Assembly (NCBI GenBank): GCA_937966555.1
Contig: CALCLY010000033.1
Span: 1 to 19,674 of the forward strand
Source of the DNA: CALCLY01 sp900552775
GTDB lineage: Bacteria > Bacillota > Clostridia > UMGS1883 > UMGS1540
Direction: 5' to 3'
DNA length: 19,674 bases
The notes beneath the pieces were generated by a model. It made no database searches and was not told where the DNA came from. It saw only the letters and a program-made list of their open reading frames with translations. Every line of letters starts with the position of its first letter. The stretch's first letter is position 1. A program made the position numbers and the translations under genes. Below, piece by piece: positions 7,155 to 15,076 of this stretch.

Positions 7155-7186
7155 AAATCACCTCATAAATATCTATGAGGTGATTT
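7155..7186 (-). promoter_or_regulatory. Hairpin that sequesters the ylmC ribosome-binding site
   Basis: A perfect 13-bp inverted repeat (7155-7167 and 7174-7186) with a 6-nt loop. In the minus-strand mRNA the 3' arm contains the SD GAGGTGA of ylmC and the 5' arm holds its exact complement TCACCTC. The upstream desulfurase stop codon is 5 nt before the hairpin. A ribosome finishing that gene should melt the 5' arm and free the SD. It is not a good terminator: the stem is A+T-rich at its base and is followed by only TTTT before C. Confidence 0.75.
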
Positions 7187-7191
7187 CGTTC

Positions 7192-8337
7192 TTAATGCCT
7201 GCTTATTATTTTAAACATGGCGTATGAAGCTTTTTCTATATCTTTCTTTGTATTAAACGGTCCGACGGAAAAACGCAGCGTTCCGTTTTTTTCACATCCG
7301 AGCGTTTTTGATGCAAGATATGCGCAGTGAAACCCGGCACGCACCGCCACGGAAAAATCTCTGTCAAGATAGTAAGCGGCTTCAGCCGGACTTATATTGT
7401 CAAGCTTTACTCCGACTATACCGGTATTGCGTCCGCCGTCCCTTCCCAAAACACTTACACCTTTTAACCCTGCAAGATTTTCGGCAAGTAAAGAGGACAA
7501 ATATGCTTCGTTTTCATAAATTGCCTCCGCATTGTCCGACACAAATTTTACACCTTCGCACAGTCCGGCAATTCCAAGAATATTTTGCGTTCCGCTTTCC
7601 AAAAGATCCGGCATATCCGGCGGCTGACTGCTGCTTTCACTGATACTGCCGGTGCCTCCCTGCATTAAGGGAGTTATCGCTACTCCTTTGCGCACATATA
7701 TGCCGCCCGTTCCGGCGGGACCCAAAAGCCCTTTGTGTCCCGGAAAGCAAAGAATATCAATACAGTCCTTTTTGACATCAATCGGAACCAAACCTGCGGT
7801 CTGTGCAGCGTCAACAAGAAAAAGTATGCCTCTTTTCTTAAGCTCACGCCCTATAACACGTATTTCATTTACAGCACCCGTAACATTTGAAGCATGGAGC
7901 ATTGCAACCATTTTTGTGTCGTCAGTTAAAAGCGGTTCAATAGCTTTAAACGTCATTTTGCCGCTTTTCCCCGTTTCTGCCGTTTTGAGATTAATGCCTC
8001 TTTTTTCAAGTTCGGTAGCGGGTCTTAACACACTGTTATGCTCCATTGATGAAATGATAAGCTCATCTCCCGGACTCAGCGTACCGTAAAGTCCCTCATT
8101 TATTCCCTGTGTTGTATTAAGTGTAAACGCAATTCGAGAAGGATCTTCAATATTAAAAAGAGAAGCTAAACGCTCTCTCGTTTCATACATTTTTTCGTCT
8201 GCATAATGGCTTTTTTTATGACTCCCTCTCCCTGTACTCACGCAATATTTCCGTATGCATTTTCCAACTTCTCTTTCCACAGCCGCAGGCTTCGGAAAAG
8301 ATGTTGCCGCATTATCAAGATATATTACTTTGTTCAT
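7192..8337 (-). CDS. Cysteine desulfurase family protein (class V PLP aminotransferase fold)
   Basis: A 381-residue PLP enzyme. The N-terminal YLDNAATSFPKP is the family signature. The cofactor-stacking H100 (MEHNS), D176 in VDAAQ and the Schiff-base lysine K202 in PGHKGLLGP are all present, and a catalytic cysteine C338 lies in RAGFHCA, as in SufS-type desulfurases. It should take sulfur (or selenium) from cysteine (or selenocysteine) to make a persulfide. The relatives with this pattern (the EF2568-like group) occur in Firmicutes beside DUF3343 proteins and selenium-dependent molybdenum hydroxylase genes. Here the DUF3343 gene overlaps its start by 23 nt. I use the ATG at 8335-8337, 8 nt after SD AAAGGG; the upstream GTG is too close to that SD. 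No iscU, sufU or nifU scaffold gene is next to it, which argues against a general Fe-S assembly role. Confidence 0.9.
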   Translation of the reverse strand: MNKVIYLDNAATSFPKPAAVEREVGKCIRKYCVSTGRGSHKKSHYADEKMYETRERLASLFNIEDPSRIAFTLNTTQGINEGLYGTLSPGDELIISSMEHNSVLRPATELEKRGINLKTAETGKSGKMTFKAIEPLLTDDTKMVAMLHASNVTGAVNEIRVIGRELKKRGILFLVDAAQTAGLVPIDVKKDCIDILCFPGHKGLLGPAGTGGIYVRKGVAITPLMQGGTGSISESSSQPPDMPDLLESGTQNILGIAGLCEGVKFVSDNAEAIYENEAYLSSLLAENLAGLKGVSVLGRDGGRNTGIVGVKLDNISPAEAAYYLDRDFSVAVRAGFHCAYLASKTLGCEKNGTLRFSVGPFNTKKDIEKASYAMFKIISRH

Positions 8338-8542
8338 CGAATACACCCTTTACTTTTATTCCGGCTTCAGCTGCAGCTTTTTCAACCTCCGAAAGATATT
8401 TTTTATCTACCTTCACTGCGTGACCGCAATCCGGCTTGCCGGGATTTAATGTGGTTTTTATCGCCTGTGATTTTATTCCTTTTTTATCAAGCATCTTCTT
8501 TATGCGCATAGAGGATGTGATGCTGCCGAACAAAACAATCAT
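8315..8542 (-). CDS. DUF3343 putative Se/S carrier-like protein
   Basis: A 75-residue protein of the DUF3343 family (annotated in Pfam as Se/S carrier-like). The pattern is an N-terminal beta strand with MIVLFGSITSSMRIKKML, then NPGKPDCGHAVKV with the single conserved cysteine C39, then a helix and the final GIKVKGVF. Family members are proposed to accept persulfide or selenium from a partner desulfurase on this cysteine. The 23-nt overlap with the cysteine desulfurase gene fits such a partnership. I start at the ATG at 8540-8542, with SD AAAGGG 8 nt upstream; the GTG further out lies in the SD. No convincing promoter was found: a TATACT at 8560-8565 would put the transcript start inside the SD. 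Confidence 0.85.
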   Translation of the reverse strand: MIVLFGSITSSMRIKKMLDKKGIKSQAIKTTLNPGKPDCGHAVKVDKKYLSEVEKAAAEAGIKVKGVFDEQSNIS

Positions 8543-8652
8543 TTTTATCACCCTTTGACAGTATATGATTCAAATCGTCTTATTGTTACACCATTTTTCA
8601 AAGGTATTTGGCTAATACGTAATATAATTTGCAAAAATCAGTATTATATTTG

Positions 8653-8681
8653 TTGAATTTTTATCTTTTGAATTATATAAT
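8653..8681 (+). promoter_or_regulatory. Sigma-A promoter for the secreted-protein operon
   Basis: -35 TTGAAT (8653-8658), 17-bp spacer, -10 TATAAT (8676-8681). It sits 29 bp before the ATG at 8711, which has a strong CGGAGG SD (8695-8700). It is the only good promoter found for the two secreted proteins. Confidence 0.75.
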
Positions 8682-8710
8682 AAAAAGAAAAAAACGGAGG
8701 TATATCAACT

Positions 8711-10135
8711 ATGAAAAAACTTTATTTATTTCTTGCATTCATATTTTTAACATGCATGGTTCTGCCTGCTGCAGCTGCGGAAGACATTCCGCTCAAAATG
8801 ACGGAAGTATCATTTTTTGATACCGCCGGGAATCAGCTTTCAAAAATAACCGATGGCAGCATCCGTGCTTCGGCCACGGTTTTCTACGATACTCTGTCAC
8901 GTGATAATTCCAACCCCAAAGACGGCTCGCTTATATGTGTTCTCTACAGCGGCAACAGACTTAAAGAAATAAACTGCTTAAAAAAATCTTTTTATGCTGG
9001 GAACAACCAAATATCTCTTGGGCAATATAATGTTGAAAACGCGGAAAACTCCTGTTTGAAAGTTATGTTCTGGGAAAGCGAAACATCTCTTTCACCGCTT
9101 TCACGTTCGGAAACACTTTCATCAAAAAGCCTCAGCGATAAAATAATAAGTTTTGAAGTAAACGGCAAAAAGATGGACATAAACCATCGCCGCAGTATAA
9201 TCTGGCTTGAAACTGAGAACGGAGAAGAACTCACAGATGTTTCAGGCGTCACTGTAAAAACCGATTCGGCCGCTTCCATTGAACCGGCGCCGTCATCTCT
9301 CGGCAAAATTTCCGACGGTCAGACTTTTATTGTAACAGCCGAAAACGGACAGACGAAAACATATACCGTTAAAATCGAAAAAGCTCTTACATTGCTTAGT
9401 AAAGCGGCTGATTTTGAAGGAATCGAACTCGGTGACAACGGAATGCCTCTTAATGCCTCGGGAGATCTCTCCGACTGGAACGTAAGCTCTGTTAACTATC
9501 CTTCTTCAAGCGATCTTGTCAAGGAAGAAAACGGAAATACATATTTTGTTCTTGACTCCGGAACCGCTTCAAACACAAGCAGTTTCACCTTTGCCAGACG
9601 TACATGGACACCTGTTTCAAGAGATGAAATGCAAAAACTTTCCGTATCATTCAAAATAAACGTTTTCGGCTTTTATAACAGCTGGACAGATGCCGACATA
9701 CAAGTAGGATCGCAGCCGTACAGCTATCTTATGATTTCAAATAACCGTTCACTTCCTTCCGACGGAGTTGTGAACACCGAAAATGAGCTCAAAAAATATT
9801 TTCTCAGAGACCGTATGACAGGCAGCGGCAGAGGCAAAAACATTTTGATTTGCGACGCCGGGAAATGGTATGAAATAAAATCGGTATGCCATAAATACAG
9901 CGATACATCTTGCCTTATTGAAACATATGTAAACGGCAGAATGCTTTATGATACCAAGGAATGGGCATACAGCCCTGCAATAGCAAAACTTTACGGCGGT
10001 TCCGAAAAAAGTACGTTGAAAACAAACTTTTATGCCGAAAACTTCGATACCAACGGTTGGTTCAGCTTTTTCAACTGGGGCAACAGATGCTTAAAAATCG
10101 GCTTTGACGATATAGCGCTCAGCTATGCCAAATAA
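8711..10135 (+). CDS. Secreted multidomain protein with C-terminal lectin-like domain
   Basis: A 474-residue exported protein of unknown function. A Sec signal peptide (KK, hydrophobic stretch, cleavage after about LPAAAA, residue 23) is clear. Residues about 24-140 form a beta-rich domain ending in a VMFWES-SLSPLS pattern, like accessory domains of clostridial polysaccharide-binding proteins. Residues about 143-226 resemble a DUF5018/cadherin-like Ig domain: IISFEVNGKKMDI, then FIVTAENGQTKTYTVKI. Residues about 230-474 look like a concanavalin-A-type jelly roll, starting FEGIELG and containing GKWYEIKS, YVNGRMLYDT and the final FDDIALS. There is no catalytic motif I recognise and no LPxTG anchor or S-layer repeat. 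It lies 21 bp upstream of a second secreted protein with a similar last domain, so they probably act together on an extracellular glycan. The domain calls are by pattern only. Confidence 0.72.
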   Translation: MKKLYLFLAFIFLTCMVLPAAAAEDIPLKMTEVSFFDTAGNQLSKITDGSIRASATVFYDTLSRDNSNPKDGSLICVLYSGNRLKEINCLKKSFYAGNNQISLGQYNVENAENSCLKVMFWESETSLSPLSRSETLSSKSLSDKIISFEVNGKKMDINHRRSIIWLETENGEELTDVSGVTVKTDSAASIEPAPSSLGKISDGQTFIVTAENGQTKTYTVKIEKALTLLSKAADFEGIELGDNGMPLNASGDLSDWNVSSVNYPSSSDLVKEENGNTYFVLDSGTASNTSSFTFARRTWTPVSRDEMQKLSVSFKINVFGFYNSWTDADIQVGSQPYSYLMISNNRSLPSDGVVNTENELKKYFLRDRMTGSGRGKNILICDAGKWYEIKSVCHKYSDTSCLIETYVNGRMLYDTKEWAYSPAIAKLYGGSEKSTLKTNFYAENFDTNGWFSFFNWGNRCLKIGFDDIALSYAK

Positions 10136-10156
10136 TCTGTGAAAAGGAGTTAAAAA

Positions 10157-12385
10157 ATGTTAAGAAAAGTTTTATCGGTTATAATATGTATAACACTTCT
10201 TTCCTTACCTATACTTTCCGTAAATGCCGCTGATTCCGAAAACGATATCAAAATACGCATAAACGGCGTACTGGAAAGCTTTGATACAAATGCGGTGATT
10301 ACCTCGGGCAGAACCTTGGTTCCTCTGCGCGGTATATTCGAAAAACTCGGCGCGGAGGTATCATGGGACCCCGAAACACGCGAGATATCAGCGGAAAAAG
10401 AGGGAATTTCCGTAAATCTCACCGTGGACTCGGCTAAAGCTTATGTAAACGGGAAAGAAGTGACTCTGGACGTGCCCGCCATAATAATTTCGGGCAGAAC
10501 CATGGTTCCGCTTCGCTTTGTAAGCGAGGCGATGGGCGCCATTGTCGAATGGGACGGCGAAAGACGCTGCGCTTATATTTACACGGGCGTACGGCAGGAT
10601 GTTTTGGACGCTTTAAAAAAATTCGACTCTCTTTTTACGCGTGACATGCTTGACTGGATGATAAGTCTGTATGATAAAGACAGCGGCGGATTTTATTATT
10701 CGCGCAGCTCGCTGAAGCCGTACTATTTTGCCGCCGATCTTGAATCCACAGATCAGATGTTTGAATTTATGGTCGATATGCGCATAATTCCGAAGGAGCA
10801 CGGAGTAACCGACATATCGGTTATGCCTAAGGAATTGCGCGACAAGTTCGCGGAATATATTTTATCGCGCCAGTCCGATGACGACGGATATTTCTATGAC
10901 CCGCAATTCGGCAAAGATGTAACAGACGGCAAACGTGAAAGAAATTTCACAAAATCGATGTATACTCTGAAGGTTCTCGGAGTTTCTCCTCTTTACAAAA
11001 CTCCTACGGAAAGAATTGAAGAAATGAAATCGCAGACAGCCGACAGCGCTTCACTGCCCGAGCAATACGAAAATCCAGAAAAATTCAAGGCTTGGCTTGA
11101 CACTCTTCCCTGGAAGACATATGCATACAGCGCCGGAAACACGGTTGCGTCTTCAATGACGTCAATTCGCGCGGCCGGCTTTGAAAAAATCGTTCAGGAT
11201 TATTGCACCAATCTCCAGAACAAGGATACGGGCTTCTGGGGCGACGGGCTTTCTTATGATACCTTGAACGCCGCCATGAAAATCGCCGGAGTTTATGACA
11301 AAAATTATCCGTATCCCAATCTTGAAAAGGCAATGAAAAGCACAATTGAGGTTGCAAAGACCTGTGAAGCTCCGACAGCTTCAAGCATATGGAATGTTTT
11401 GATGCTTATAAACACCGCCAAAAACACATATACGGAGCAAAATTCAGATGTCATGAAGATGATTGACGACAATGTAATCGAAATTATCGACATTATTCTG
11501 GAAACGCTGAAAAAATTCAAAAAAGACGACGGCGGTTATTCGTATTTACCGCAAGGCAGCTCAATAACATCTCAGGGCAGCGTGGTTTCTCTCGGGCTTG
11601 CCGAGGGCGATATAAACGGAAACGCATTATGCACCTCCAAGATGCGCGAACAGGCATATTGGCTTTACAAAATTGTTCCGCCTCCGCTTCTCGACACGGA
11701 AAGAGATTACTTTTTTGACGGATTGAAAAATGCAAAGCCTATAGAAAAGGATGAATATAATCCCGAAATATGTAATTTCACATTTGAAGATATCAAAAAG
11801 GGCAGCATACCGGAAAACTTCAAGGTCGGCAAAGCAAATGACAATGTCGGCGAAATATACGCGGATCAGGATCCGGACAATTTCAAACGGCACTGTCTTG
11901 TTATTGACGGGAAGCCCGGCGGCTGGCTCACACTGCAGGTTCCTCTCGGCTCCTCGCCGAACTATAAAAAATATACCGTTTCTCAGCGCTTTATGCTTGA
12001 AGAAGCCGGCAATCCCGCTGCCAGATATTACATATACGTAGGCGGCAAAGCATATGAATGGTGCATAGACGCTTACGGTGCCGCCGGGAATTTTGCCAAT
12101 TTAACGTACCGCTGCGATGACAACCACGGCATGGGAGATAAAATTGCAACGTTTGAAATCGGAGAATGGCATGACCTGAAAATAGAGTATATCCCGAACG
12201 GTCTTAAGGAAACAAAGGTTATTTTCTATCTTGACGGCAAAAAGATTCTGGATACCGACAAATACCACAACGGCGGAGACGAAACAAAAACCCCCGTTAA
12301 AATAATTTCAAATATGACAATAGGCAAATTCAGCGATACGGGCGGAAAACTTCTCCTGGATGATATCAAAGTTACTGCCGAATAA
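10157..12385 (+). CDS. Secreted stalk-domain protein with toroid-like centre and C-terminal lectin-like domain
   Basis: A 742-residue exported protein with a signal peptide ending near residue 24 (VNAA). Residues about 31-141 are a copper-amine-oxidase N-terminal-like (stalk) domain with two repeats, SGRTLVPLRG...LGAEVSWD and SGRTMVPLRF...MGAIVEWD; in clostridia this domain is structural and not an oxidase. Residues about 145-535 are helical and carry repeated GG-F/Y-Y motifs (SGGFYYS, DGYFYDP, TGFWGDG, GGYSYLP). These are typical of alpha/alpha-toroid folds such as polysaccharide lyases, terpene cyclase-like and prenyltransferase-like proteins. Residues about 538-742 match the C-terminal domain of the upstream protein (FTFEDIKKG, GEWHDLKIEY, YLDGKKILDT, LLLDDIKV). 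SD AAGGAG is 7 nt before the ATG. Enzyme activity is not proven; a carbohydrate-active or glycan-binding role is inferred. A terminator follows at 12403. Confidence 0.75.
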   Translation: MLRKVLSVIICITLLSLPILSVNAADSENDIKIRINGVLESFDTNAVITSGRTLVPLRGIFEKLGAEVSWDPETREISAEKEGISVNLTVDSAKAYVNGKEVTLDVPAIIISGRTMVPLRFVSEAMGAIVEWDGERRCAYIYTGVRQDVLDALKKFDSLFTRDMLDWMISLYDKDSGGFYYSRSSLKPYYFAADLESTDQMFEFMVDMRIIPKEHGVTDISVMPKELRDKFAEYILSRQSDDDGYFYDPQFGKDVTDGKRERNFTKSMYTLKVLGVSPLYKTPTERIEEMKSQTADSASLPEQYENPEKFKAWLDTLPWKTYAYSAGNTVASSMTSIRAAGFEKIVQDYCTNLQNKDTGFWGDGLSYDTLNAAMKIAGVYDKNYPYPNLEKAMKSTIEVAKTCEAPTASSIWNVLMLINTAKNTYTEQNSDVMKMIDDNVIEIIDIILETLKKFKKDDGGYSYLPQGSSITSQGSVVSLGLAEGDINGNALCTSKMREQAYWLYKIVPPPLLDTERDYFFDGLKNAKPIEKDEYNPEICNFTFEDIKKGSIPENFKVGKANDNVGEIYADQDPDNFKRHCLVIDGKPGGWLTLQVPLGSSPNYKKYTVSQRFMLEEAGNPAARYYIYVGGKAYEWCIDAYGAAGNFANLTYRCDDNHGMGDKIATFEIGEWHDLKIEYIPNGLKETKVIFYLDGKKILDTDKYHNGGDETKTPVKIISNMTIGKFSDTGGKLLLDDIKVTAE

Positions 12386-12402
12386 TTTTCCGAATTCTCA
12401 AT

Positions 12403-12440
12403 GGGGATGTTTAAAAAATTTTAAACATCCCCTGCTTTTT
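12403..12440 (+). terminator. Rho-independent terminator of the secreted-protein operon
   Basis: A 14-bp perfect dyad (12403-12416 and 12419-12432), GGGGATGT core, followed by TGC and a T run. The innermost A-T pairs must open to form the loop. It lies 17 bp after the stop of the second secreted protein and before the next promoter. Confidence 0.9.
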
Positions 12441-12452
12441 TATTAAAAAGTG

Positions 12453-12481
12453 TTGAAAATATTTTCATTTTATGATATAAT
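12453..12481 (+). promoter_or_regulatory. Sigma-A promoter for the isomerase gene
   Basis: -35 TTGAAA (12453-12458), 17-bp spacer, -10 TATAAT (12476-12481) with an extended TG at 12473-12474. It starts 12 bp after the preceding terminator, so the isomerase unit is separate from the secreted-protein operon. Confidence 0.85.
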
Positions 12482-12531
12482 TACAAAATATAAACGGCAT
12501 AAAACGGAAATTATTTTTGGAGGAGATAATA

Positions 12532-13935
12532 ATGCTGAATTATAAAATCAAGATAGGCTTAATACCCGATGTAAGAGATTTGGGTGACTTTGCCACCAGA
12601 AAAGGAATTTTTGAACCGGCAAAAGGCGTTGACAGAAAAAACGATGTTGTTAAGTATATAAAAAATAATTTCACTGATGAGCAAACGGAATTTACCGATT
12701 TGGAATGGCTTAATGAATTGGGCGTTCTCTACAAAAATGCCGATTGCGAAAAAGTGTGCGAATATCTGAAAAAAGAAAAAGTTGATGCAATTTTTATCAT
12801 TAACTGCAATTTCGGAAACGAGGAAGCCTGCGGAAGAGTTGCAAAGGAAATGGGTTTGCCGGTTCTTCTTTGGGGTCCGCAGGACACCGTGTTTGATGAG
12901 GACGGTATGCGTTATACGGATTCGCAATGCGGGTTGTTTGCCATAAGCAAACAGCTGCGGCGCTATCATGTACCGTTTACATACATAGAAAACTGTACCG
13001 CGGAAAGTGAAATCTTCAAAGCCGGCTTTGAAAAGTTTTTATCGGTTGTGACCATGGTCAAAAATTTCAAAAATCTAAACGTTGTTCAGGTAGGAACGAG
13101 GCTCACACCTTTTAAAAGCGTTATGTTTAACGAGCTGGAGCTTACGGAAAAGTTCGGAATTAATATGAATAATCTTAATCTTGCACAGTTTGAGGAGAAA
13201 TTCAATAAGCTGATTTCGTCAAAATCAAATGAGCTTGCAAGGGATATTACCGATCTGAAAAAGAAATATAATGTTGACGGACTCGATGATGAAACGATAA
13301 AGAAGCTGCTGACATTTGTTTATGTATACAAAGAAATAACAGATGAAACCGGCGCCGACGTTCTTTCCTCTGAGTGCTGGACTGCAATGCCGCTTGCGGT
13401 GGGCGCAAATCCGTGTCTTGCGATGAGCATTCTTTATGATATGGGATATATTGTTGCCTGCGAATCGGATGTGCACGGTGCGATTACATGTGCTCTTTTG
13501 AGCTGTGCATCTCGCGGAAAAGCCGCTCCGCTTTTCGGTGAATTTACCGCAAGGCACCCCGAAAACAGAAATGCCGAGCTTTTGTGGCATTGCGGACCGT
13601 TCCCCTATTCAGCAAAAGCAGACCGCTCCGAAGCAAAGCTATTCAACACAAAACCGTCGTTTAAGGCAAAAGACGGTGATTACACTATTGCAAGATTTCA
13701 GGGAGACAGCGGAAAATACACTCTCTTGGGCGGTCAGTTTAAAACAACAGAAGGCCCGTACACCTTCGGAACATATATGTGGGCGGAATTTAAAAATTTG
13801 TCCGCAGTGGAAAAGAAATTGATAGACGGCCCGTATATTCACCACATGACGGAGGCTTACGGAACATATGCGGATGTACTCCAAGAATTCTGCAAGTACA
13901 TACCGGAGCTTGAATACGACCCGATAGAAGATTAA
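12532..13935 (+). CDS. L-fucose/L-arabinose isomerase family protein
   Basis: A 467-residue protein of the L-fucose isomerase-like fold. These enzymes interconvert aldose and ketose sugars with a divalent metal. An N-terminal Rossmann-like region (about 1-170, VDAIFIINCNFGNE) is followed by the family core. Candidate metal ligands follow the FucI pattern: E281 in SSECW, D313 in ESDVHG and a histidine in the late YIHH (437-438). The protein is shorter than classical FucI (about 590 residues), as in the many uncharacterised 'fucose isomerase-related' proteins, so the substrate is open. I start at the ATG at 12532: the in-frame TTG at 12517 is part of the TTGGAGGAG ribosome-binding region. It has its own promoter and is followed after 53 bp by a GH2 beta-galactosidase remnant, which suggests an original role in use of a plant or host glycan. 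Confidence 0.85.
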   Translation: MLNYKIKIGLIPDVRDLGDFATRKGIFEPAKGVDRKNDVVKYIKNNFTDEQTEFTDLEWLNELGVLYKNADCEKVCEYLKKEKVDAIFIINCNFGNEEACGRVAKEMGLPVLLWGPQDTVFDEDGMRYTDSQCGLFAISKQLRRYHVPFTYIENCTAESEIFKAGFEKFLSVVTMVKNFKNLNVVQVGTRLTPFKSVMFNELELTEKFGINMNNLNLAQFEEKFNKLISSKSNELARDITDLKKKYNVDGLDDETIKKLLTFVYVYKEITDETGADVLSSECWTAMPLAVGANPCLAMSILYDMGYIVACESDVHGAITCALLSCASRGKAAPLFGEFTARHPENRNAELLWHCGPFPYSAKADRSEAKLFNTKPSFKAKDGDYTIARFQGDSGKYTLLGGQFKTTEGPYTFGTYMWAEFKNLSAVEKKLIDGPYIHHMTEAYGTYADVLQEFCKYIPELEYDPIED

Positions 13936-13988
13936 GCAGCCGAAAGTTAGCAATTCTTTACAACAGTTATAACAGAATGGAGAAAAAA

Positions 13989-14915
13989 ATGAGAGAAAAA
14001 ATTCTGCTGGACAATGATTGGAAATTTCACAGAGGCTTTGCCTAAAAAAAAGAATTTGATGAAAGGCGCATATTACATAAGCGCAAAAACCGAGCGCATG
14101 CTTTTGGGTCCTGCGGCCTACCTAATAAAGGACGATTCATATGCGTTTGAGCCGAAAGAAATGTGCGATGAAAACTGGGAAAACGTGGATTTGCCTCACG
14201 ATTATGTTATAGAGGGCACGCCAAGCACAAAATATCCGCAGGCACGCGAATATTTAAAGTATGAAAATGCGGCGCTATAGATATGTATCTTCAAAAGAAA
14301 GACGCCTTCTATCAGAACCAGTCTCACTGGCTCGAAACCCCGATGATACATCTGATGCCGCACTGGAATCATGAAGGTATGGAGGGCGAAGAAATTCTTG
14401 TCCGCGCATACACAAACTGCGAGGAAACCGAACTGTTTTTAAATGGCAGAAGTTTGGGCGTTAAAAAAGTGGAACGTTTCGGTCATGCGGATTGGATTGT
14501 TAAATATGAAAAAGGCACCGTGGAAGCGGTCGGCAGAAACGGCGGAAAAGAAATTGTACGCGACATTGTTCGTACAAGCGGGCACGCTGCCGCGCTTAAA
14601 CTCAAACAGGATAACACGCTTTATTCGGCGAACGGTCAGGATTTACTGCTCTTTACATGCTATTGCGTTGACGAAAACGGGATTACCGTGCCCGATGCGG
14701 AGCCGTTTGTGAAGTTTGATATAAACAGATTCGGAAAAATTGTCGGAACGGGTTCCGATATAACTGATCACGTACCGCCCATGCTCCAGGACAGAAAAAT
14801 GCGTGCCGGACTTTGTTCGGTTGCGGTAAAAGCAGGCAGCGAACCCGGCTGTCTTAAGCTGTACGCCTCTGCCGAAAATCTTAAAAATGCGGTAATTTCG
14901 GTAGAACTTGAATAG
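13989..14915 (+). pseudogene. Glycoside hydrolase family 2 (beta-galactosidase-like) remnant, frameshifted, catalytic core deleted
   Basis: The gene starts normally: SD GGAG, 6 nt, ATG at 13989, then MREKILLDNDWKFHRG, the usual GH2 N-terminus. It hits TAA at 14043. Taking one base out of the TTT at 14037-14039 would open the reading into the frame that continues to 14280. That frame holds the GH2 sugar-binding-domain signature (YYISAKTER, DLPHDYVIEG, YLKYENA). Directly after it, in another frame, 14283-14915 encodes a typical GH2 C-terminal part (FYQNQSHW, MIHLMPHW, ELFLNGRSLG) that runs to an intact stop. About 100 N-terminal and 210 C-terminal residues remain of a family normally near 800 or more. 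The whole TIM barrel with both catalytic glutamates is missing, with the junction near 14268-14277. The C-terminal fragment has no SD. It cannot be an active hydrolase; it may be a decaying gene or, less likely, an assembly collapse. Confidence 0.88.
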
Positions 14916-15019
14916 TGATTCGGAACAGCGTCCGGCTATTTAAAAGACCTAAAATGCAACACTTATTTAGATGTGATACAAAAAACTTGTTTTTGGGTAT
15001 TCCTTTTTTTAACTTGTCA

Positions 15020-15028
15020 TGATATAAT
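15020..15028 (+). promoter_or_regulatory. Extended -10 promoter for the acyltransferase gene
   Basis: TGATATAAT (15020-15028) is a perfect -10 with extended TG. At 17 bp the -35 position reads TTCCTT, which is poor, so recognition would rest on the extended -10. It lies 48 bp before the start codon at 15077. The rest of the 14916-15076 gap shows no terminator and no other gene. Confidence 0.6.
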
Positions 15029-15076
15029 AGCAACATGTACTGCAAAGCCAATAAAAACTTAAGGAGATCAGTAATT

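Noticed and set aside
8560..8565. TATACT on the minus strand as a promoter -10 for the DUF3343-desulfurase cluster
   Set aside because: The transcript would start inside the ribosome-binding site at 8551-8556, and there is no good -35 at 16-18 bp.
10249..10581. Copper amine oxidase activity for the second secreted protein
   Set aside because: Only the N-terminal stalk-like repeats are present. The catalytic oxidase domain with its topaquinone tyrosine and copper ligands is absent.
14283..14915. C-terminal GH2 fragment as an independent 210-residue gene
   Set aside because: There is no Shine-Dalgarno sequence before 14283, and the sequence matches the end of GH2 proteins, so it is treated as part of the pseudogene.
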